NCBI GenBank assembly: GCA_007694915.1
Contig: REEV01000049.1
Coordinates: forward strand, 1-56,156
Origin: Cyanobium sp. PLM2.Bin73
GTDB lineage: Bacteria > Cyanobacteriota > Cyanobacteriia > PCC-6307 > Cyanobiaceae
Direction of reading: 5' to 3'
DNA length: 56,156 nt
Shown here: positions 41,655 to 51,086 of the stretch, one piece after another
Layout: every line of letters begins with the position of its first letter
How positions within the stretch are numbered: the stretch's first letter is position 1
Program-made: the position numbers and the translations under genes
The notes under the pieces: generated by a model
The model's database searches: none
The model's input: the letters and a program-made list of their open reading frames with translations, nothing else
What the model was told of the DNA's origin: nothing

Positions 41655-42944
41655 ATGCTCAGCCTTGGCGGGGGCAACCGATCCCTGTTCGCCCGCCGCG
41701 AGCGCACGCGGCGTCGGTTCCTGGCCGGGGTGGACCTGCTGCTCTGGGGCATCCCCCTGGCCATGATTGCCGTGGCCGGCATCCTGATCGCCAGCACCCA
41801 GCGCCAGGCCGACTACGCCGACTGGTACCAGCACTGGATCACGGCGGCCGTTGGCCTGGGAATCGGACTGCTGCTGGCCCGCTTGCCCCTCGATCGCCTG
41901 GCCCGCTGGCAGTGGCCGATCTTCGCCGTCACGGTGGTGAGCCTGGTGGCGGTGCGGGTGGCCGGCACCACGGCCCTGGGCGCCCAGCGCTGGATCAGCA
42001 TCGGCGGCTTCAATGTGCAGCCTTCGGAATTCGCCAAGCTGGCGGCGATCGTGCTGCTGGCAGGGGTGCTGGCCCGCCATCCGGTGGAACGGCCCGTTGA
42101 TCTGGTGCGGCCCACCGCCCTGATCAGCCTGCCCTGGCTGCTGGTGTTCATCCAGCCCGATCTGGGCACATCGCTGGTGTTCGGGGCCGTGTTGCTGGTG
42201 ATGCTGTTCTGGTCTGGGATGCCAGGGGCGTGGCTGCTGCTGCTGCTCTCACCCCTGGCCACGGCGATCGTGGCGGGCACCCTGCCCTGGGCCCTGCTGA
42301 TCTGGATTCCCTTCACCGCCTGGCTGGCCTGGACCAGCCTGCCCTGGAAGCGGGTGGGGGTGGCGATCGTGGCCGGGGTGCAGGGGCTGTTCGCCGCCAT
42401 CACCCCCTGGCTGTGGCTCACGGTCCTGCAGGACTACCAGCGCGAGCGGCTGGTGCTCTTCCTTGACCCGGCCCAGGATCCCCTCGGCGGGGGTTATCAC
42501 CTGCTGCAGAGCACCGTGGGGATCGGCAGCGGCCAGCTCTGGGGCACCGGTCTGATGCGCGGATCGCTCACCAAGCTGCGCTTCATCCCCGAGCAGCACA
42601 CCGACTTCATCTTCAGCGCCCTGGGGGAGGAAACCGGCTTTGTCGGCTCGGTGCTGGTGGTGGCCGGGTTCGCGGCCCTGGCCTGGCGGCTGCTGCAGAT
42701 CGCCGGCCGCGCCGGCAGCGATGTGGAGTCGCTGGTGGTGGTGGGGGTGGGGACCATGCTGATGTTCCAGGTGGTGGTGAACATCAACATGACCATCGGG
42801 CTCGGGCCGGTCACCGGCATTCCCCTGCCCTTTCTCAGCTATGGCCGCTCCGCCATGCTGATGAACTTCATGGCCCTGGGCCTGTGCGCCTCCGTGGCAC
42901 GCCGCGGTGGCGGACTGCCCCGCCCTGGCCCGAACCGCCGCTAA
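41655..42944 (+). CDS. rodA: Rod shape-determining protein RodA
   Basis: SEDS-family peptidoglycan glycosyltransferase of the elongation machinery, 429 residues, about ten membrane helices. Diagnostic pieces are GAQRWISIGGFNVQPSEFAK, FIQPDLGTSLVF, LQSTVGIGSGQLWGTGL, FIPEQHTDFIFSALGEE and GIPLPFLSYGRSAMLM. Preceded by mrp and followed 22 nt later by the histidine kinase-like gene. Confidence 0.95.
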   Translation: MLSLGGGNRSLFARRERTRRRFLAGVDLLLWGIPLAMIAVAGILIASTQRQADYADWYQHWITAAVGLGIGLLLARLPLDRLARWQWPIFAVTVVSLVAVRVAGTTALGAQRWISIGGFNVQPSEFAKLAAIVLLAGVLARHPVERPVDLVRPTALISLPWLLVFIQPDLGTSLVFGAVLLVMLFWSGMPGAWLLLLLSPLATAIVAGTLPWALLIWIPFTAWLAWTSLPWKRVGVAIVAGVQGLFAAITPWLWLTVLQDYQRERLVLFLDPAQDPLGGGYHLLQSTVGIGSGQLWGTGLMRGSLTKLRFIPEQHTDFIFSALGEETGFVGSVLVVAGFAALAWRLLQIAGRAGSDVESLVVVGVGTMLMFQVVVNINMTIGLGPVTGIPLPFLSYGRSAMLMNFMALGLCASVARRGGGLPRPGPNRR

Positions 42945-42966
42945 GCCTCAATCGGGACAACGCACC

Positions 42967-44388
42967 ATGGCCCCAGCGGCACCCCAGGCCAGCGGGCCCG
43001 ATGATCCCGGGTTCCCCGAACCGGTGACGCTGGCCCGGATACGGGCCGCTCTCGCGGCCGGCGTGCCGGCGGGGCGCAACGACGAGGATTCGGTGCGCCG
43101 CCAGTGGTGGGCAGCCCTGGCCACCCTTCAGAGCGACTGTCTGCTGCCGCGGCCCGACCAGGCAGGCGTGTGGCTGGCGGCACCGCTGCCAGCCCTCTAC
43201 GAACCGGAACTGCTGGGCCGGCTGCGCGGGTGGGTGTGGGCTCCAGCGCGACTGCAGACGCTGCTGAGCGCCGCGCCACCCCTGCTCACCGGGGCCGGTG
43301 CCAGGCCGATGCCGATGGCCAGCGGCTTTGAGCGCCTGCCGCTGGAGCCCGATGACGGCACCGATCCACTGCTGATCGTGGTCACACCCAGCCTGCAGGT
43401 GGCGCTGTGTCTCGATGGCCCCGCCGCCGCCAGGCGCCTGGTGGTGCGCTTCGAGCCGGCGGTGCTCAGCGAAGCCCTGGGCCTGATCCACGCCCGCCTG
43501 GCCGCATCCAGTCCGGCCAGCGCCGGGCTCCTGGAGGAGGCGATGCGCAATCTGGGATCCCTGCGGAGTGATCCGGAGCTGGGGCAGCGGTTCTGGCCGC
43601 AACTGGCCGACCGGCTGGCGGCGATGGCCCCGAGCGTGACCCTGCAACCCCTGGCCCAGCCCAGCCAGCGCCAACCCCAGGGTGGACTGGACGAGGTGAG
43701 CGGCGAGCTGGCCCTGTTGGAGGCCCTCACCCACGAGGTGCGCACGCCCCTGGCCACGATCCGCACCCTGATCCGCTCCTTGCTGCGCCGCAGTGATCTG
43801 TCCGGCGTGGTGCGCCAGCGGCTGGAACACATCGATGGGGAATGCAGTGAGCAGATCGATCGCTTCGGACTGATTTTTCTGGCGGCGGAACTCCAGAGCC
43901 ATCCAGGGATGGGCAACCACGGAACCGCAGCGGCGCAGGAGCTGGCCCGCACCGATCTCAGCGCCCTGCTGCGGCAGCTCGAGCCGCTGTGGCAACGGCA
44001 GCTGGCCCGCCGGGGCCTGGAGCTGCAGCTGGCGATCAGCGCCGACCTCCCGGAGGTGCTCAGCGACCCGGCCCGGCTGGAAACGATGCTGGGGGGACTG
44101 ATCGACCGCTTCAGCCGCTCCCTGCCTAGCGGCAGCGTCGTGCGGCTGCGGCTGAGGGCGGCCGGACCACGACTGAAGCTGCAGCTGGACAGCCCCGCAG
44201 CCGCAGCCGGCGCTGGTGACCCCGATGGAGCGCCCGTGCGGGCAGTGGGACCGGTGCTGAGCTGGAATCCCACCACCGGCAGCCTGCAGCTCAGCCGCCA
44301 GGCCACCCAGCGACTGTTTCAGCGCCTCGGCGGACGGCTCACCGAACGGGGCGGCAGCGCTCTGACGGTGTTCTTCCCGGTTTGTTGA
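42967..44388 (+). CDS. Sensor histidine kinase-like protein with a degenerate catalytic domain
   Basis: 473 residues, no clear membrane helix. The H-box LTHEVRTPLATIRTLIRSLL is intact with His256 in a dimerisation region (residues 245-320). The N-terminal 240 residues are a divergent sensory region. The ATP-binding half lacks recognisable N, G1 (DxGxG) and G2 motifs; only a final beta-sheet-like segment remains (FQRLGGRLTERGGSALTVFFP). It may be an inactive kinase or a phosphotransfer partner. Located between rodA and psaD. Confidence 0.8.
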   Translation: MAPAAPQASGPDDPGFPEPVTLARIRAALAAGVPAGRNDEDSVRRQWWAALATLQSDCLLPRPDQAGVWLAAPLPALYEPELLGRLRGWVWAPARLQTLLSAAPPLLTGAGARPMPMASGFERLPLEPDDGTDPLLIVVTPSLQVALCLDGPAAARRLVVRFEPAVLSEALGLIHARLAASSPASAGLLEEAMRNLGSLRSDPELGQRFWPQLADRLAAMAPSVTLQPLAQPSQRQPQGGLDEVSGELALLEALTHEVRTPLATIRTLIRSLLRRSDLSGVVRQRLEHIDGECSEQIDRFGLIFLAAELQSHPGMGNHGTAAAQELARTDLSALLRQLEPLWQRQLARRGLELQLAISADLPEVLSDPARLETMLGGLIDRFSRSLPSGSVVRLRLRAAGPRLKLQLDSPAAAAGAGDPDGAPVRAVGPVLSWNPTTGSLQLSRQATQRLFQRLGGRLTERGGSALTVFFPVC

Positions 44389-44493
44389 GGAGGTTTTGTT
44401 GACGGGTGTGAAGACTGCAGGGCGGGGTCCGGAAGGCTCAAAACCACGGTGCTAGCTTCCGCCTGAACCAGTCTGCCGACATCTGATTTCGCC

Positions 44494-44925
44494 ATGACAG
44501 CAACGGCGCTGAGCGGTCAACTTCCCAAGTCCATCGGCAGCACCGGCGGCCTGCTGAACTCCGCTGAAACCGAAGAGAAATACGCCATCACCTGGACCAG
44601 CCCGAAGGCCCAGATCTTCGAGCTGCCCACCGGTGGCGCGGCGGAGATGAACGAGGGTGAAAACCTCATGTATTTCGCCCGCAAGGAGCAGTGCCTGGCC
44701 CTGGGCACCCAGCTACGCACCCGCTTCAAGCCCCGGATTGAAGACTACAAGATCTATCGGATCTACCCCGGCGGCGACACCGAGTTCCTCCACCCCAAAG
44801 ATGGCGTGTTCCCCGAGAAGGTGAATGAGGGCCGTCCGATGGTGGGGCACAACTCCCGCAGCATCGGCGCCAACCCCAATCCTGCCAACCTCAAGTTCAG
44901 CGGCAAGAACACCTACGACTCCTGA
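44494..44925 (+). CDS. psaD: Photosystem I subunit II
   Basis: Stromal (cytosolic) subunit that docks ferredoxin and stabilises PsaC. 143 residues, with typical [58 protein letters not shown] and [18 protein letters not shown] segments. Followed by a strong terminator. TTGACG at 44399-44404 is a possible -35 box but no matching -10 was found. Confidence 0.98.
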   Translation: MTATALSGQLPKSIGSTGGLLNSAETEEKYAITWTSPKAQIFELPTGGAAEMNEGENLMYFARKEQCLALGTQLRTRFKPRIEDYKIYRIYPGGDTEFLHPKDGVFPEKVNEGRPMVGHNSRSIGANPNPANLKFSGKNTYDS

Positions 44926-44947
44926 ACGGCGTTTCAACCATTCGCCG

Positions 44948-44976
44948 AGCCGGGGCCGTCGGGTCCCGGCTTTTTT
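44948..44976 (+). terminator. Terminator of psaD
   Basis: Stem AGCCGGG/CCCGGCT (44948-44954 with 44965-44971), a 10-nt loop and six T starting at 44971. Separates psaD from the glycosyltransferase cluster. Confidence 0.85.
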
Positions 44977-45018
44977 CATGGGCCCTCTGTTGACTGGCCG
45001 CTTGATGCGGGGCCGTTG

Positions 45019-45918
45019 ATGCTGAACGCAATCCTGCAACGCACCAAAGTGGCCAGGCTGGGATTGGAGCCCCCCTCGCCCCGGCCCCGGCGCCAGGGCC
45101 TGGCGGTGGTGCTGGTGGTGCGCAACGAAGAGCGCCACATCGGCGAATGGGCCCGGTTTCACCGGCTTGCCGGGGTGCGGCAGGTGATCGTCTACGACGA
45201 CGGCAGCAGTGATGGCACCCTTGCCACCTTGGCGGCCGAACTGACGGGCGATCAGCTGCGAGTGATTCCCTGGCGCCAGCGCCTGAGCGATCAGCTGCTG
45301 CGCCGTGAGCTCCACAATCAGGTGCTGGCCTATGCCCACGCTGCGGCGAACTTCGGCGGCGCCTTCCGCTGGATGGCGTTCATCGACGCCGATGAATTCC
45401 TGGTGACGAAGCGCGCCTCCAGCCTCGATGCGGCCCTGGCCCACCTGGGCCCGGATGTGCGCTGCCTGTCGCTGCCGTGGCACATGTTCGGCCGCTGCGG
45501 CCACCAGCAGCCACCGCGTGGGGGCGTGGTGCCCAACTACCGCCTGCGGGCAGCCGATCCGATGGCGGGGGTGAATTTCAAGTGTGTCGTTGACCCCTGC
45601 CATCTCACCGCGGTGCGGGTGCACCGGATGGAGGTGGACCGGGGCACCCTCACCTGGAACGATCGCGGTGAAGCCTGGCCCCTGCGCCGGCGCACCCAGG
45701 CGGCCTTCTACAGCGCCGATCACCTGCAGCTCAACCACTACTACACGCGATCGGGCCAGGAACTGGAGGAGAAGATCCAGCGCGGGCCCAATCTGCGCTC
45801 GAAGGCATCGGCCTACCGCCGCAAGGTGATGCGCACCGTGCAGCAGATCGAACGCCAGGTGGTGAGCGACGATGCCGCCATCCAGTTCCTGGAGCGGATC
45901 GGGGCCACGGCTCTCTGA
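45019..45918 (+). CDS. Glycosyltransferase, GT92/DUF23-like
   Basis: 299 residues, GT-A fold. Nucleotide-sugar signatures: VVLVVRNEERHIGEWARFHR, VIVYDDGSSDGTLATLA and the DxD-type FIDADEFLV. Later conserved residues include LPWHMFGRCGHQQP and LQLNHYYTRSGQELEEKI. No membrane helix. It probably transfers a sugar to a surface polysaccharide or glycoprotein. First gene of the cluster placed after psaD; donor and acceptor unknown. Confidence 0.8.
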   Translation: MLNAILQRTKVARLGLEPPSPRPRRQGLAVVLVVRNEERHIGEWARFHRLAGVRQVIVYDDGSSDGTLATLAAELTGDQLRVIPWRQRLSDQLLRRELHNQVLAYAHAAANFGGAFRWMAFIDADEFLVTKRASSLDAALAHLGPDVRCLSLPWHMFGRCGHQQPPRGGVVPNYRLRAADPMAGVNFKCVVDPCHLTAVRVHRMEVDRGTLTWNDRGEAWPLRRRTQAAFYSADHLQLNHYYTRSGQELEEKIQRGPNLRSKASAYRRKVMRTVQQIERQVVSDDAAIQFLERIGATAL

Positions 45919-45949
45919 GCGGGCGGTCGGCTCAGCGGGCGGCCGGTTC
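45918..45949. repeat. 16-bp tandem repeat between glycosyltransferase and sulfotransferase genes
   Basis: Two 16-bp units (45918-45933 and 45934-45949) with two differences. The sulfotransferase stop (TCA at 45948-45950 on the plus strand) lies at one end of the array, and the glycosyltransferase stop ends at its first base. Confidence 0.85.
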
Positions 45950-46715
45950 AGAACTGGTAGTTGAAGTGCTCGATCTCGCTGCGGTAGAGCCGCCCCACCA
46001 GCCGTTCGAGCTCCGGGGTGTAGTGGCTGCGGTAGCCGCAGGCGCCCCCGGCGGCCGCGGAACGGTGGCCCCCCTTGGAGCGGGGCAGCCAGCCATCCCA
46101 GTCCACGCCGAGGCCCTGGAGGGCAGCGGCCAGGTCGGCCTGGAGGGTCTCAAAGCGCACCACCCGGTCGGCCACCACCTCGTCGTTGATGGTGAGCATC
46201 GGCCAGTTGTCATGGAAGGCCAGGGGCACCACTCCGCCCAGGTCCTGGCCGGCGGCCAGGGCCTGGACGTAGGCCGCGAAGCTGGGCGGACGGCGCAGCC
46301 GCTGGATGCGCCAGAAGTAATCCGACACGGTCTTGTCCCAGGGATTGCGCACCACGGCCAGCTTGCGGTAGTCGCACCACGCGCGGGGGAAGGCCGCCGC
46401 CAAACGCGCTGCAGGGGCGTGGGGTGGTTTACGACCCAGCAGCGGCCGGTAGGCATGGTCGATGGCCCTGGCCACGGCCCGGCCGGCCATCCTGGTGCCC
46501 AGGCCAGCTGCCAGTGTGAGGCTCACAGGGTTGTGACGCCAGGCCTCCCGCAGCACCCGCCGGGTGAGCGGGATGCCTTCGCCGAGGGTCTCCACGATGG
46601 CGCTGATCTGCAGATCGGCCGGACCCAGCAACCGGGCCAGCGACACGCAGATCGAGCTGCCGGCGGCCTTGCGGCAGTGGAGCACGATCAGCCGGTGGCG
46701 GTGGCTGAGGATCAT
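45948..46715 (-). CDS. Sulfotransferase family protein 1
   Basis: 255 residues. The 5'-phosphosulfate loop is RLIVLHCRKAAGSSICVSLA (residues 8-27) and the 3'-phosphate site AVVRNPWDKTVSDYFW lies around residue 120. These are PAPS-dependent enzymes placing sulfate on sugars. Start ATG 46715 overlaps the stop of the neighbouring sulfotransferase gene (ATGA). No signal peptide, so cytosolic or membrane-associated. Acceptor unknown. Confidence 0.85.
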   Translation of the reverse strand: MILSHRHRLIVLHCRKAAGSSICVSLARLLGPADLQISAIVETLGEGIPLTRRVLREAWRHNPVSLTLAAGLGTRMAGRAVARAIDHAYRPLLGRKPPHAPAARLAAAFPRAWCDYRKLAVVRNPWDKTVSDYFWRIQRLRRPPSFAAYVQALAAGQDLGGVVPLAFHDNWPMLTINDEVVADRVVRFETLQADLAAALQGLGVDWDGWLPRSKGGHRSAAAGGACGYRSHYTPELERLVGRLYRSEIEHFNYQF

Positions 46716-47470
46716 CCCTGGCTGCGGGGGCGGTGGTGGGACCACCAGCGCTTGGCCAGGGCCAACGGCGCCGGCAGCTGCCGGTCGCGGCTGCGGCCGA
46801 TGTCACCGAAGTGCTCGGGCCTGAGGCCATAGGCGCTCAGGCGCTGCACGAGATCGTCGATGGCGTCATGGTCGAGCTGGAATTCAATCAACTGCTGCGG
46901 GCGGCTGGCCATGAAGGCGCGCACCGCCGCCAGGTGCTGATCCCACTCTCGCCGCCAGACATCGGCCAGCTCCTGCCTGCCGGCGAGCCCGCGCAGACGC
47001 CGTTCCCGGGCCGCGAATTCCCCATGGCCGTGCCGCAGTCTGGAGCGGATCCAATCCTCCCGATCACGCCAATTCAACAGCAGGATCGTGTCGGGATAGT
47101 CGGTCAGAATGTGTTTGTACAGCGTATTGGCATCAAAGCTTCCCTGGGCACTACTGTCGATCAGATCACCGTAGAAGATATAATCTTCCGCCCCTAAGAA
47201 CACTGGCCGTCCAGCCTCCACATTGCGCCGCATCAGACGACCGATCCGGCGTGGTTTCCACAACCGTGAAGGCCAGCTCGACCGCAGTTTGTGGTGCACC
47301 ACCGGGTGACCGGCCCTGGCGAACAGTTGGGCCAGGCTGCGGGTGCCGCACTTGTTGAAACCCACCGCCACCACCCGCGGCAGCGCTGGATCTCGTTCAC
47401 CGGCCTGCGGGGCCAAGGACTGCGGGACGGGCATGGATGGAGATGGGGCCCGGAGCGCGCCCGCGTTCAT
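46712..47470 (-). CDS. Sulfotransferase family protein 2
   Basis: 252 residues of a different sulfotransferase subgroup: P-loop-like VVAVGFNKCGTRSLAQLFARAG near residue 33 and TILLLNWRDREDWIRSRLRHG around residue 128 for the 3'-phosphate. ATG 47470 or the internal ATG 47434 are possible starts. The central part (about 47090-47210) has unusually AT-rich DNA for this window. Its stop overlaps sulfotransferase 1. Function: transfer of sulfate to an unidentified acceptor. Confidence 0.78.
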   Translation of the reverse strand: MNAGALRAPSPSMPVPQSLAPQAGERDPALPRVVAVGFNKCGTRSLAQLFARAGHPVVHHKLRSSWPSRLWKPRRIGRLMRRNVEAGRPVFLGAEDYIFYGDLIDSSAQGSFDANTLYKHILTDYPDTILLLNWRDREDWIRSRLRHGHGEFAARERRLRGLAGRQELADVWRREWDQHLAAVRAFMASRPQQLIEFQLDHDAIDDLVQRLSAYGLRPEHFGDIGRSRDRQLPAPLALAKRWWSHHRPRSQG

Positions 47471-47497
47471 TGTCTAGCGTCACAGCCAGCCACCGCC

Positions 47498-48294
47498 GTG
47501 CCTGCCCTGCTCGCCGCCATCCCGCCGCAGGGTCCGCAACGCTCAGCCAAACCCTGGCGTGGGCTCAGCCACCGCGCCGCCCGGGTGATCACGCCGTTCT
47601 ATCGGCGCTATCCCTACACGGGGCCGATGGATCTGTTCAAGCTCGATCCCCGCGGCTGCTACTCGCCGGCGGAGCCGTTCTTCTACAGCCGCATCCCCAA
47701 AGCCGCCAACACCACCATCGTGGCGGCCCTGGCCCGCCAAAGTTCCTTCCAGCCGCGCTTTCGGCGCCGCCAGGATCCGAAATACCGCTTCCAGCGCCCG
47801 CTGCTGCTCTCCAGCCGCCAGGTGCAGCGCCTCGAGCGGGAGGCCTTCGTGTTCACCGTCGTGCGCAACCCCTTCAGCCGGGTGCTATCTGCCTACCTGG
47901 ACAAGGTGGGACGGCGGCGCCACCAGGGTCGGCGCTTCCTGGCCTGGGCCCAGGCCCACGGCCAGCCGAGCGACTTCCTGGGCTTCTGCCGGTTTCTGGA
48001 GGCCGGCGCTCTGCATCTGGACATGCACTGGGCCCCCCAGGCCGACATCCTCTGCCTGCCCCTGAGCCGCTTCGACGCCATCGGCCGGGTCGAATCCCTC
48101 GACCGCGACCTGCCCGAGGTGCTGGAGCGCCTGTTCGGCCGCCACCACCTGGAACCCAGCCAGCGGCGCGGCACCACCACCAACGCCGCCCTGCAGCTGC
48201 AGGAGGCCTATCGGGCCGAGGAAACGGCGATCATCGCCAGGCTCTACCGCCGCGACTTCGAGCTGTTCGGCTACGACCCCACCCTGCCGCGGCC

Positions 48295-48298
<4 letters not shown>
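47498..48298 (+). CDS. Sulfotransferase family protein 3
   Basis: 266 residues from GTG 47498 (frame is open further upstream but would overlap the divergent gene). PAPS-binding segments FFYSRIPKAANTTIVAALAR (5'-phosphosulfate) and FVFTVVRNPFSRVLSAYLDKV (3'-phosphate) match the Sulfotransfer_2 family. Its TGA overlaps the trpE ATG, so it precedes trpE-gshA-ppc and may contribute to that transcript. Acceptor unknown. Confidence 0.85.
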
Positions 48299-49895
<1,597 letters not shown>

Positions 49896-49899
<4 letters not shown>

Positions 49900-51086
49900 A
49901 GCCGGATCCGATCGCCCGCCACCGCCTGCTCAAGGGCTTCGAGGTGGAACTGTTCACCGGTCGCCCCGACGGCACAGTGGTGGGCTGCAGCCCCGCCGTG
50001 GTGGCAGCGCTGGAGGGGTTCGTAATCGAGCCCGACCACCGCAACCTGGAGTACATCACGCCGCCGGAGGCCGACTACGGCCGCCAGCTTGAGCTGCTCC
50101 TGGAGCCCCGCCGCCGGCTGCGCACCTGGCTGGCGGCCCGGGGCCTGACCCTGCTGCCCGGCAGCACCCTCAGCTGCGGCGACAGCTCCCGCTTCGAGCG
50201 CTCCGATCCCAGTCACCCGTATCACAGCTACATCGAGGCCACCTACGGCACCCGGGTGGTCACCGCCAGCGTGCACATCAACCTCGGGCTCACCCCCGGC
50301 ACCGCCTTTGCCGGCCAGCCGGCCCTGTTCGCCGGCCTGCGGGCGGTGCGCTGCGAGGCCGCCCTGCTGCTGGCGCTCAGCGCCAGCTCCCCCTTCCTTG
50401 ACGGACAGGTGACCGGCGCCCATTCCCAGCGCTGGCAGCAGTTCCCCCTCACCCCGGCCGAGGTGCCCCTGTTCAGCGGCCACCGGCACTACGTGGACTG
50501 GATGCACGACCAGCTGGCCGCCGGGCGGATGCAGAACGTGCGGCACCTGTGGACCTCGGTGCGCCCCAACGGCGACAACCGCCCCCACAACCTCAACCGG
50601 CTGGAGATCCGCATCTGCGATCTGGTGAGTGATCCCGAGCTACTTCTGGCGATCACCGCCTTCTGCGAACTGCGGCTGCTGCAGCTGCTGCGGGAACCCG
50701 AGCGCTGGGATCCGCTGCGGGCCAGTGCCCTGGGCGCAGCGGAGCTGGCCCGGCTGGCCGATGCCAACGAGCAGGCCAGCGCCCGCGCCAGCCTCGATGC
50801 CGGCCTGCACCACTGGCGTGACGGCCGCCCGCTGCGCTGCCGCCAGTGGATCGAGGCGGGGCTCGAAGAGCTCAGGCCCCTGGCCCGCGATCTCGAGCTC
50901 GAGCACCGCCTGGCGCCGCTGGAGCGGGTGCTGGAGCAGGGCAACCAGGCCATGCGCTGGCTGGCGCAGCACCGCTCCGGGGCCTCGATCGCCGCCATCC
51001 TCAGCGCCGAGGCGGAGGCCATGGTGGCGCAGGAGCAGCGGCTGGCCACCGACCACACAGACCGGCAGGCGGGTGTGTTGGGATGA
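49896..51086 (+). CDS. gshA: Glutamate-cysteine ligase, cyanobacterial type
   Basis: First step of glutathione synthesis (gamma-glutamylcysteine). 396 residues from GTG 49896, matching the cyanobacterial gshA family: [67 protein letters not shown] and [17 protein letters not shown]. Overlaps trpE by four bases and ppc by four bases (ATGA), so translation of the three is probably coupled. Confidence 0.9.
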
